From Peronospora farinosa (taxonomy: Eukaryota; Oomycota; Peronosporomycetes; Peronosporales; Peronosporaceae), in assembly GCA_947646735.1 (NCBI GenBank), contig CANTFK010000091.1, forward strand, positions 1-64,000: a stretch of DNA of 64,000 nucleotides, given 5' to 3'. The position numbers and the translations under genes are program-made. The notes beneath the pieces were generated by a model, which was not told where the DNA came from, ran no database searches, and saw only the letters and a list, made by a program, of their open reading frames with translations. Within the stretch, counting starts at the first letter, position 1, and each line of letters opens with the position of its first letter. Positions 1 to 8,712 of the stretch are shown here, piece by piece.

Positions 1-1302
1 AGAAGAAGTACCTGAAAATAGTCGCGGCAAATGTAATAATGGATCGCTTTTGAAGGACTGCTAGCAGGTTTCAATTGCTCATCGAAAATAGAATTTTCCG
101 AGGTTGTATGAGACTCGTCACTTACGTGTTTGTCGTTTGTTCTTACTCCTTTTATGATTTAGCATCGCATTGTGGTATGTGGCACGCGGTGCAGAACGCT
201 GGTTCCGTAAATAAGGTTGCTGCTACCGCGTAGATTTTGGTACAATGCATTCTTCTGCTACTGCGGTAACATGTTATACTGTAAAGTAACCTCACAGATA
301 TGGTGTGCAGTTGTATTCGAGAGATGAACATTACAATTTGCTATCGACATGACCAACAAAACAAACAAACAGCAGTTGAAGCTGGATTGTACCTCTCACT
401 CATCAACGACGACGCTGACGCTCGCGACGATTAAAACCTCCACTACCAAACGCATTGCCACCAGCCGGTGCGGCACCTCCAAACCCAGGCTGGCCACCGG
501 TGAATCCGTTGTTGCCAGTCGGACCGAAGTTCCCCCTTGCACCCTGCCCACCAATTCCACCAAACGCGCTCCCATCTTGCGCGCCGAATCGCGTCTGTTG
601 CCCGAAGCCGCCCGCACCATTCCCATTGAAGCCGTTCACACCATTTCCGTTGAAACCACCCATGCCAGCACCAGCTCCACCAAACATACCACCACCGAAA
701 CCAGGCATCTGATTGCCACCACCGAAGCCGCCACCGATGGTGCCCGTAGGATTTCCACCAAACCCGCCGGTGTTTGTAGGGAATCCGCCAGAAGCACCTG
801 AGGCACCCAGTCCAGCTCCAACTGGGTTGTTGTTATTTCCGAAGCTTGCTGTCGATGGGACCCCGGCTATGCCTGCGTCACCAGACTGAGGAATGGCTGC
901 GGCAGCTCCTGGCTGTTGTGCTGGAGATGGATCTGCACTGGAAACGTTCGCTGGTGCCGGCGTGGCCCTTGATCCTCGGGTTACCGTAGGTGCAGGGGTT
1001 GCCACTGGACGTCCATTTGCAGTCGTCGGAGCTGGCGTGACAGCTGCAGATCCCAGTGCCACGTTAGTCCCTGCGGCAACGACATTGTTCGAGGCGGCAT
1101 TAATAGAGGCGACATTGGTAGAAGCGACATTGGTAGAGGCGACATTGGTGGTGGAGTCAACGACGGCAGTGTTGGAGCCAGCTACCACTGTGGACGGGAT
1201 GCTGACGGGAACAGGAATTAGATGCGGCACCTCCACAGGCACGGGAATAGCGATTTTCTTGACTTTCTTGACTTTCTTGACATGGTGGTGGTGGCCCTTC
1301 CT
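1..1302 (-). repeat. Left arm of a 1.3-kb inverted duplication
   Basis: The reverse complement of this stretch reappears at about 23634-24918 with few differences. It covers the 3' flank and most of the coding region of the glycine-rich gene. The left arm keeps the whole gene. The right arm stops abruptly at an LTR edge. Base 1 pairs with about base 24918, so the repeat probably continues to the left of the window. Confidence 0.9.
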
Positions 1303-1443
1303 GCTTTCCTCGGTATTTTCTTTGACCGTGGGTATATCTGCGCTCATACGCAGGCCACGAAGTGCAGGTGCATTCGGCGCACCTTTTGCTGCAATGAAAG
1401 CACCTACCGCCATGATTGTCGCGAAGGTAACGGCAGGTTTCAT
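403..1443 (-). CDS. Secreted Ala/Gly-rich protein with an RXLR-like motif
   Basis: 346 residues. The first ~20 residues form a hydrophobic signal peptide (MKPAVTFATIMAVGAFIAA). Residues 29-32 read R-G-L-R, an exact RXLR tetrapeptide near the usual effector position, followed by an acidic ENTEES stretch that is not a clear dEER. Next come four His, a Lys/Val block (VKKVKKVKKI), Pro/Val repeats, Asn-Val-Ala-Ser-Thr repeats, and a long C-terminal half rich in GGFGG, GFNGNG and FGG motifs ending in basic RRERQRRR. No catalytic domain is visible. Gly-rich secreted proteins of oomycetes can be wall-associated or secreted to the host; which applies here is not shown by the sequence. The frame is intact, in contrast to the two other copies in this window. 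Frames open on the opposite strand follow from composition. Confidence 0.75.
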   Translation of the reverse strand: MKPAVTFATIMAVGAFIAAKGAPNAPALRGLRMSADIPTVKENTEESRKGHHHHVKKVKKVKKIAIPVPVEVPHLIPVPVSIPSTVVAGSNTAVVDSTTNVASTNVASTNVASINAASNNVVAAGTNVALGSAAVTPAPTTANGRPVATPAPTVTRGSRATPAPANVSSADPSPAQQPGAAAAIPQSGDAGIAGVPSTASFGNNNNPVGAGLGASGASGGFPTNTGGFGGNPTGTIGGGFGGGNQMPGFGGGMFGGAGAGMGGFNGNGVNGFNGNGAGGFGQQTRFGAQDGSAFGGIGGQGARGNFGPTGNNGFTGGQPGFGGAAPAGGNAFGSGGFNRRERQRRR

Positions 1444-1721
1444 GGGGAATTAGAAGACGGTGGTGGTGGTGGAAGGCTGGTTTGTTGTTTGCAAATTGGT
1501 GAATGGACTCAGTGTTGTGAGTTGTAATGTTGCACCGGAGACTTCCCCGTCACGACACTTCACTTTGCTGAAGATGCTCGAAGTGGGAGGTAAAGTAATA
1601 GCAAGAAATGACAGCTTAGACATGATGGAGAAGCGGTAACACTTTTGACCAAGTGATTGAGAGTGAGATATTTGCTACATTAAACGCGCTCTGAAAACTA
1701 TGAAGGCCATAGCATCTGTAC
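1444..1721 (-). promoter_or_regulatory. Upstream region of the glycine-rich gene, cut by a solo LTR
   Basis: These 278 bp lie between the start codon and the LTR and should hold what remains of the promoter. The distal part (about 1645-1721) recurs at 24920-24993, directly after the 3' flank of the other gene copy. That placement indicates a former head-to-tail array in which one copy's 3' flank runs into the next copy's promoter. No TATA-like element could be assigned with confidence. Confidence 0.5.
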
Positions 1722-2347
1722 TGTAGCGGAGCTGCACAGCTCTTTAGCCAGAGGAAGACTTTAGGCTGGAAGCCTCTTAGTTCTAGAGAACTAAAAGAGT
1801 TAAGGCTTAAAGCCGCTTAGTTCTAAGGAACTAATTAAACGACTTAAAGTCACCCTCTTCTAAGGAAGTAGGAGAGACTTTTAGTCAGCAAGCAATAAGC
1901 TTAAGGCTTAAAGAACCAACGCACAGAGTGCAAGAACAAGCTAGAAGCTTAAAGGTTCAAAGAACCAACGCACGAAGTGCACAAGAGAACAAGTCAAAAC
2001 GACTTGCGATCTTAAACTCAAAAGGAGAACTGATTATATTTATGCTTTAAGATATTATGAATAGTCCTACTCTTAGTACACTACACTAGATTAATTACTA
2101 TAATAGTAGTTATTATATGCAGACTTTGCTATTGAACGACGTATCGTCTAAACATCTGACTTAGTACAGCGTTATGGATTTATCATATCCTAATCGATAA
2201 GATACGGTATTACCGAATACCGTATCTTTAACGCTTATACTTAATACCTTTCTAAAGAGAAGTATCAAAATGCATTATATGCAATAAACAGGGAATTCAA
2301 CCGTAACTCTCGGAAAGACGCTACAACCGTCGTGTAACCCCGTTACA
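1722..2347 (-). mobile_element. Solo LTR, same family as the LTR at 59896-60533
   Basis: This 626-bp unit starts TGTAGC and ends CCGTTACA. It is the reverse complement, with scattered changes, of the 638-bp LTR at 59896-60533. No element interior or partner LTR adjoins it. The 5-bp flanks (TGTAC and ATTTT) do not match, so it is not a simple insertion followed by LTR-LTR excision with an intact target duplication. Glycine-rich-gene sequence lies on both sides. Confidence 0.85.
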
Positions 2348-2351
2348 ATTT

Positions 2352-2482
2352 TTGTTGAAGCCGCCCATGCCAGCACCAGCTCCACCAACATATTACCACC
2401 GAAATCAGGCATCTGATTGCCACCACCGAAGCCGCCACCGATGGTGCCCGTAGGATTTCCACCAAATTCGCCCGTGTCTGTG
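2352..2482 (-). pseudogene. Interior fragment of the glycine-rich gene
   Basis: About 130 bp match the intact gene at roughly 650-782, the part coding for the GGFGGNPTGTIGGG and GGMFGGAGAGMGG region. The start, signal peptide and C-terminus are missing. It is bounded on the left by the solo LTR and on the right by the truncated end of a gypsy element. It marks a third copy of the family in this locus. Confidence 0.85.
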
Positions 2483-2572
2483 AGTGATTGAGAAGGTGAG
2501 GTGTATTTGAGTAAGCGTACGTCCCATTATATCCTGTCGACAGGTAAAATAATTACCGTGGCCGACTTTAAG

Positions 2573-3684
2573 TTAAGTACTAGGTACAACTATCCCGCGG
2601 ACAGCCGAGCGCCGTCGCGCAGAGTCTTGTCTCGAGATGTTCAGGTTCTGTGGCGTCATTGCGGGTCCTTGGGGCTCGTGGTGCTCAGCGTGTTCGGCTT
2701 GAGAGACCTCCAGCCAGTGGTTGACATAATGTTCAAGAAATGCCGAAGCCTCCGTGACAACACGTTCCTCCGCAGAAGCGTGCACTTGTATAGAGGCTCC
2801 GGTGTCCATAGCGATATTCGCTATTCGATCCGCCATTTTGTTGTATGAGCGATAGTGATGTCCCCAGCTGGAGACACCAATATCGTCAGCAATTGATCTT
2901 GCCTCTCGGAATAGCAGCGCCAGGTGTGGCTTGCGTGGAAGATGGTGCGTCCGTAGTTGCGAAAGCACAAGCGCACTGTCCCCCACGGCATGCAGAGGTG
3001 AGTAGCCGCTAGCCTTCGCTTGTCGAATCCCGTGAACGATCCCCCAGTATTCAGCGGCATTGTTAGTGGGTTTTGCAGATCCGTAGGCCATGCTTGATAC
3101 CCACATGACGCATGCTGCGTGCGTCTGAATGTGAAGTTGAACAATGACGGATTTTGCCCCGCCCGGTCCAGGATTTCCTCTCGACGGAGATCGTCCTGGA
3201 TGATATCCAAGGTGGGGAATGCGTGCTCGTCCACAACGAGCTTACCAAGGGCCCACTCCTTGGCCTTCCCGGTGAGGCGGGAAAGAAGGAAGTTGACCTA
3301 CGCCTGGGGCGCCTCAAGAAGTCTCGAGGCGATGGCGATATCAACTTCTCGGAACCACCGATTCAGCGAAAACCGGTCCTTACCTTCTCCAGAGTAGGAG
3401 GAGGTTTCCATCTTCACGGCCTCATTACGTGAAGAGCGCGAGGGAGTTAAGCCTCGCCGGTTGGATTCGGCGAGCTCGCGTGCCATAAACTCATGTATGG
3501 CGAGACGTTGCGCGTTAGGGGCTACTGATCTCATCAACGACGCGACGAATGTCTCTCCCGATATCGCCGCGAGGCGATTAAGGGCACCCCACTCAACACC
3601 AGTAAGATGGGGGAAGGTCGCGTGCTCCAGAAATAAATCTGGAGCGTCAAAGTACGACGATTCGCTCATCCCAAACTCGGGCAT
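2573..3684 (-). pseudogene. Gypsy gag N-terminal half joined to an RNase H domain
   Basis: On the minus strand, gag starts at 3684 ([12 protein letters not shown]), 24 nt after the primer-binding site. It runs through a capsid-like block ([20 protein letters not shown]), with one in-frame TAG near 3298. At about 3180 it passes directly into an RNase H domain. Visible there are [17 protein letters not shown] and a late D (MADRIAN). This is the type with the RGNPGPGG signature, not the one that follows reverse transcriptase in these elements. Protease, reverse transcriptase and integrase are absent between them, so a large internal deletion fused the two. Extra RNase H domains of this type are known from some oomycete and plant Ty3/gypsy elements. 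The missing second half of gag lies at 10155-10742. Confidence 0.75.
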
Positions 3685-3690
3685 AGGAAG

Positions 3691-3708
3691 GACTACTAAG
3701 TGCTACCA
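3691..3708 (-). other. Primer-binding site (tRNA-primed minus-strand start)
   Basis: On the minus strand, the LTR end CCGTTACA is followed after two bases by TGGTAGCACTTAGTAGTC. It starts with TGG, the complement of a tRNA CCA end. The same motif follows the 5' LTRs at 23039 and 60533. Confidence 0.75.
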
Positions 3709-3710
3709 GG

Positions 3711-4053
3711 TGTAACGGGGCTAGAACGTACCGTCACTAGCTTACACGTGCGCTTGAGGAAGACTCAAGCCCAAGTATTAGGTATTAAGTAAATTTAACT
3801 CTGATTTTTATTTTGGTTTTAATTCGTACTAATTACGAAGATTTTAGTCGTAATAAATACGACAGTGTTCCCGCCTTTCGGAACCACACAAATTCAGGTT
3901 GATTTATCATTGGTCCATATTGGGACTTTAGGCCCCAATAATAAACCAAAATAATAAATTACCACGCTGTGCCCGCTATTTGGGCCCAGCACCTGCCTAC
4001 ATATGTAAATGTTTATTCATATTAATACTATATGTGTAATGTAGCCCATTACA
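3711..4053 (-). mobile_element. LTR (343 bp) with a PBS on one side and a PPT on the other
   Basis: The termini TGTAACGGGG and CCCATTACA form short inverted ends. A near-identical 345-bp copy lies at 63640-63984. Read on the minus strand, a polypurine tract precedes this LTR and a primer-binding site follows it. It therefore acts as the 3' LTR of the sequence to its right and as the 5' LTR of the sequence to its left. That is the arrangement expected of a single-LTR circle or of tandem elements sharing one LTR. Confidence 0.9.
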
Positions 4054-4066
4054 TCACCCCTTTCTC
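4054..4066 (-). other. Polypurine tract
   Basis: On the minus strand, GAGAAAGGGGTGA directly abuts the LTR start. The same sequence with one change abuts the LTR at 63984. This is the expected plus-strand primer of the element. Confidence 0.8.
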
Positions 4067-5548
4067 ATGACAGCGCTCACCAACCGTGAGTGCGCAACTG
4101 TCGAAAACCCTTCGCCCACAAACGAACAAGCAATGTCCGGAGACCCAAAACCCAATCCAGCAGGACGCCCAAGATACATCAGCGGGAATGCATCAACCAG
4201 CATCATGGCGCGGCAGCTCATACCTTGGTAACTGTACGACTTGTCCGGAGCTCACGCTCCGGACTCACTGGACATGATGCGGGAATACTTCCGCCGATTT
4301 CGAAAACTGCGCGGGAAAGGTCTTGATGGAATCGAGCATGAAGCTCTACAACGTTCTTGGTGCGCCTTCATCCAACGTTGGAATCGGATGCTCGAGGATG
4401 GTAGCAGCTTCCAGTTATGGCTCGCCAATCGAGAGGAACTTCGCGCCGATCACTCCATCGGCGCGCTACGCGAAAGAGTGTGTGAGGAAGCTTGGAATGA
4501 GGACCGTCTCTGCTTCGTCCATGTCAATGAAGGATGCCAATCTTGTGACTCGACTTCACGCCCAACTCATGACGAATGGCGACGACACATCGCTGAGTGT
4601 CCGCTCAGCGATCGCGAACGAAGTTGGATTGCAAAGTATGAGCGAAGTCTGAGCGAACGGAGAAGCGCAGTTATTCGTGGTGCGCCTCGCTGGCAGCACC
4701 ACTCGCGACAGCGGAGTCAATCTTCGCGGGATCATCAGCGCAGGGCAGAGACACGTTCGCTTGTCCGTCCTGCTTCGCGATTCTCGCCTCGCAATCGTGA
4801 TATGTATTCACCGCGACGTTCTCGTTCACGGCGTCGTTCTCATTCGCGACATCGTTCTCGTTCACGGCATCGTTCTCGTTCACGACATCGTTCTCGCTCG
4901 CGTCATCGTTCTCGTTCCCGACGACGTGGATCTTCTTATCGCTCTCGTTTGTCACGAGAGCGTTCGCGTGCTCTCCCGCCTTGGAATAGTCCGACTTCGT
5001 GGATTCATACGACAGAACCACATCTGGAACGTCACGAAGGAGCGAGGAACGTGGTTCCCATGTATCCTCCTCGGGACGGAATCCAAGCCAACGTACTCGG
5101 TACCTACGCACGGATGGAACCGCACGCTTCTCATGAGCCGACTACAGTAATGGTTGTGAAGGGTCCTCGTGACCCACAATGCGGTCTACAATCCAGCGCA
5201 CCTGTTCCTCCGTATCAACAAGCGGAGGAGGGCTTTCGCGATGGTAGAGCTGGTGTCCTGGTTGCTCAGGACGATGTTGATCAGGCCGTGAATATAGCTG
5301 CCGATGCTCGGCTGGAGGCTGAGGCTGCCAGTGAACGTGCTGCCCAGGCGGAGAAGACTTCGAGTGAGACCCGGCAGTCGAACCGTGAACTGCTCGAGCG
5401 GATAATGATTCTGGAGCGCCAGATGCTTGGTCAGGTTCAGACGGGATCGAGACCCCGCCCCATGTCATCGGCGCGTCGAGCGCGACGGGAAGGCCTTTCG
5501 ACTTACGAACCCCTGAAGCCGGCGTCGGAGCTAAACCGTGAAGCGTAG
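4067..5548 (+). CDS. Antisense ORF of a gypsy element (Arg/Ser-rich, coiled coil)
   Basis: This frame runs opposite to pol. Its ATG lies 13 nt inside the 3' LTR, partly within the polypurine tract. It spans 494 codons with a single in-frame stop (TAA, 4229-4231). The first half is mixed polar with Trp and Cys (SWCAFIQRWNRM, then CQSCD). The middle carries serine-arginine repeats (RSRSRH units, about 4800-4930). The C-terminal ~80 residues look coiled-coil (LEAEAASERAAQAEKT, ELLERIMILERQM) and end in a basic tail. I know no domain match. It overlaps the pol chromodomain and integrase C-terminus base for base. An independent counterpart sits at the same place in the element at 15543-23633. Expression would need an antisense promoter in the LTR. 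It might be a chance frame kept open by repeats, but its length, start position and recurrence argue against that. Confidence 0.55.
4671..5144 (-). pseudogene. Gypsy pol: chromodomain and Asn/Glu/Asp repeat tail
   Basis: The C-terminal part of pol reads YRVRWLGFRPEEDTWEP, a typical chromodomain strand-turn-strand with the W-x-P end. A low-complexity tail of NEND/NENDAV units follows. A TAG at 5142-5144 cuts it off from the integrase part in the same frame. In chromoviruses this domain is thought to steer integration to marked chromatin. The repeat tail is the antisense reading of the Ser-Arg repeats on the plus strand. Confidence 0.75.
4800..4930. repeat. 18-bp tandem repeat coding on both strands
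   Basis: Units close to CGTTCTCGTTCACGGCAT repeat about six times with small changes. On the plus strand they encode Arg-Ser-Arg-His units of the antisense ORF. On the minus strand they encode Asn-Glu-Asn-Asp units of the pol tail. The unit length is a multiple of three, so both frames survive copy-number change. Confidence 0.8.
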
Positions 5549-6748
5549 CCGGACGATATTCCTTCAGCCGCTCGACATAGAATGTCGGGTGGAGTCGCAG
5601 TGAAGAGGGGACGTCGAGTGTATAAGCGTCGCCGATTGCCTTCAGAACCTTGAATGGACCGATGAAGCGTGGCGCGAGTTTACTCGCGCCCAGATTAGTG
5701 ACCGCTGAATCCCTTAAACCTTCCGTAGATAATAATACACGGTCACCTTTCTCAAACTTGCTCATGTTCTTTCTTCCATGTTTGTCATCGTTCTCCTTCT
5801 GTTGGTCTACAGCAGTTTGTAGTGCGTCGCGTACAAACCGGGTGATGGCTTGACGTTGGAGTATAAATTCCGACACGACCATGTCATCAATTGGTCGCGC
5901 CGACTCAATCGGCGAGTAGTTGGCAGTAGGGGAACGCTTACCCGAAGACTGCATAATCAATGTCTGCGCAGTCCATCGAGCTAATGGGGACGCCACGTCT
6001 GATGGCGTCAAAAGTGGCCGTCTTTGCCTTGGATCGTGTTACTGCATTCGCGCTCAAAATACCGTGAGCTGCACTCGATCCTTGTTTATCACCTTTACCC
6101 CCCCCCCCCAGAGTGGAGCCACTAGGTGTTGTGGGTCGCCCCACGGCCAGGACAGTAGGAACACGAGGGTGACGAGCCGAATTCACAAAAAATGGCGTCA
6201 ACCCTGTTGACGCGTGTACGGCGTTGTTGAGTGCGAACTCAGCGAGTGGTAAAAATGCACTCCAACTTGTAAATGACGTAGCATAACTCCGAAGAACATC
6301 TTCGAGGACTCGGTTCACGCGCTCTGTCTGCCCATCCGTTTCCGGATGGGCTGCCGTCGACATCAGCAGTTTTGTCCCGAGGAGTTCGAAAAGTGATGTC
6401 CAAAATGCGGACGTAGATCGCGGATCACGGTCCGAAACAATGTTTTCTGGAAGGCCATGATGACGGAACACCGCGTCGATGAAGTGCGCCGCGGTCTCTA
6501 CCGCGGTGACCTTAGCGTACAGGCACGAGATGTGTCATCTTGCTGAATCTGTCAACAAAGACCAAGATGCCCGTTCAAGCTAGGCTATCGGGCGCAAACC
6601 CGAAGATAAAGTCCATCGAATTTGATCTCCAGGCCTCTGCTGCAATTGGCAACGATCGCAAGGGAGCCTGTGACGATGGAGATGGCTTCACACGCTGGCA
6701 TATTTCGCACGTTCGGATCCAGTTGCGTACCCAATTATACATGTGGGG
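5145..6748 (-). pseudogene. Gypsy pol: integrase core and C-terminal domain
   Basis: Visible features on the minus strand are the second half of the zinc-binding domain (CEICQ), the catalytic-core stretch VSDRDPRSTSAFW, TDGQTERVNRVLED, and the C-terminal KFEKGDRVLL / RFIGPFKVL / HPTFYVERLKEY region. The last is the typical GPY/F module that precedes a chromodomain. Several breaks interrupt it: TAG at 6749, another stop in the D-containing part near 6.56 kb, and frame changes near 6.47 and 6.0 kb. It cannot make a working enzyme. Confidence 0.85.
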
Positions 6749-8602
6749 CTAGAAGAAGTCTCGAGACACAGCCGCGAAAGTCTTTTCGCGGCCTAAATGG
6801 CCGCCAGCAGGAGCATCGTGATACTCGTGAATGATTCTTGCACGAAAATCCATGTCATTGGCAATCACCGTGCGAGGAGAATCGAATTGGTCGATGCTAT
6901 ACAGAAGCAAATCGCCATCTAAACTGTATCGATGAATATGTTCGCGCTTGGTACGGGATAATGCTCCCAGTGCAGTATCGCTGGGAGCACGCAGATACTC
7001 GATAATGTCTGCATAATCTGAGTCACCCTTGTACGCTGCGACGATCTCATCGAATAAACACGGCTCGGGTGTAACCCGAGTTAAGTTCAGCGATACGCAC
7101 ATTGCACATCGGTCATCATCGTCCTCGTCATCAGTAGCCTGGCGACTCAGAGCAGTCCGAGGATCGTAGTCGGGACGTCGTGACAAGGCGTCAGCGAGAA
7201 TATTGGTCTTGCCTGGCTTGTAATGCACGACGAAGTTGTACTCAGAAGAGAATGAGAGCCATCGTGCCATCCGTTGGGACAGGTGTAGGCTCTTCATCGC
7301 TGTGCGCAGCGATGAATGATCGGTGTACAAAGCAAACGTACGCTCACCAAGGAGATGCACGCGAAACTTGATGAGTGCATAGCGCATCGCTAATAACTCC
7401 TTGTCGTGAACCGGATAGTTCTTCTCAGCTGGCTTCATCTGTCGCGACTGATAACTCACGACTCGTTCACGGCCCTCATCATCAAATTGCATGAGGGCAC
7501 AACCGATTGCAAAATCACTGGCGTCGCAAACCACGTGTAACGGCTTTGAGTGGTCTGGTAGGACCAGGACTGGCGCTGACGCTAGGCTCTTCTTTACTGG
7601 TTCGAAGGCTGCATGGTGCTCGGGACGCCACAACCACGTGGCGTCTTTCTTCAAGAGTGACGACAAAGGCTGGATAGAACCAGCATAATCCTTCGTATAC
7701 TTGTGCAAATAATTAGCCAAGCCGAGCCACTGGCGCAACATCGTAGGGTTCTTGGGCGTGGGCCAAGAACAGATGGGTGACACCTTCTCTGGATCAGCTC
7801 GAACTCCCGATTTACTCACATAGCAACCTAACACCGAAATCTCCGGTGCACAAAAGACACACTTCTTGAGATTCGCGTACAACTTGTTGTCCCGCATAAC
7901 TTGAAACACTTGCTTCAGGTGTTGAAGGTGAACTTGGACATCGTTGAGGTTGCCCTCGGCGCGACTATGGACAAAGATATCGTCCAAATAACTTGGGGCA
8001 AAGTTCCGAAGAGGTCTCAACACTTGAGACACCATGCGATTGAAAGTGGCCGGAGCGTTCTTCAACCCTTGTGGCATTACCAGCCACTCCCATAACATGC
8101 CACTCGGGGTGCTCACCGCGGTGAGTGAGATATCGCTCGGGCGCATCAAAATCTGGTAAAAGCCATCGGTCAAGTCGATGGCACTGAAGATGACACTACC
8201 TGACATGGGATTCAGCACCATGTCCTTCCTGGGAATAGGCGTTTGCACAGGAATAGTGGCATCATTCAACTGATTGAACGCATGCACTATCCGCCAGCCT
8301 CCCGTAGCCTTCTTCACGCAGAAGGTTGGACTCGAATGTGGTGAGATACTCTCCCGCACATGACCCGCTTTGCGGCGGCCTTCAAAGAATGCGTCAATAG
8401 CTTCGACTTGATCTCGAGGCAACGGCCACTGCCGTGTCACACCCAGGCACAGAAATAATATCGTGCCGAACACCGCGGTCCGCAGGAAGTTCAGCCGGGA
8501 TCTTGTCCGGGAACACGTCTGCATACTCACGAGCAATGTCGTAGACGGGGTTACCAGACTCTCGCAGGGCCTCCCATGACTGTGATGCAAACCTTTCTTC
8601 AC
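6749..8602 (-). pseudogene. Gypsy pol: reverse transcriptase, RNase H, integrase zinc domain
   Basis: The reverse transcriptase shows VTRQWPLPRDQVEAID, PIPRKDMVLN, FSAIDLTDGFYQI, LPF-type MPQGLKNAPATF and the catalytic YLDDIFVHS. RNase H follows with VVCDASDFAIGCALMQ, KELLAMRYAL and YTDHSSLRT. The segment ends in DAPAGGHLGREKTF at the integrase zinc finger, where TAG replaces the expected Trp codon. The N-terminal ~60 codons from 8602 are out of the true frame, so frame changes lie near 8.44 and 8.63 kb. Confidence 0.9.
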
Positions 8603-8712
8603 GCGCAGATTTCGGCTCAGCGCTTTAAGGACGCGCCATATGCTCCTCGTTTGCCACGGTTACCACCTCGTTGGTAATTGGACACACTTGTTCCACAGTG
8701 CCTCCCTTAAGG

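Noticed and set aside
455..1453. Long plus-strand frames across the glycine-rich gene
   Set aside because: They follow from GC-rich Gly/Pro codon composition. The minus frame has signal peptide, start and duplicated copies.
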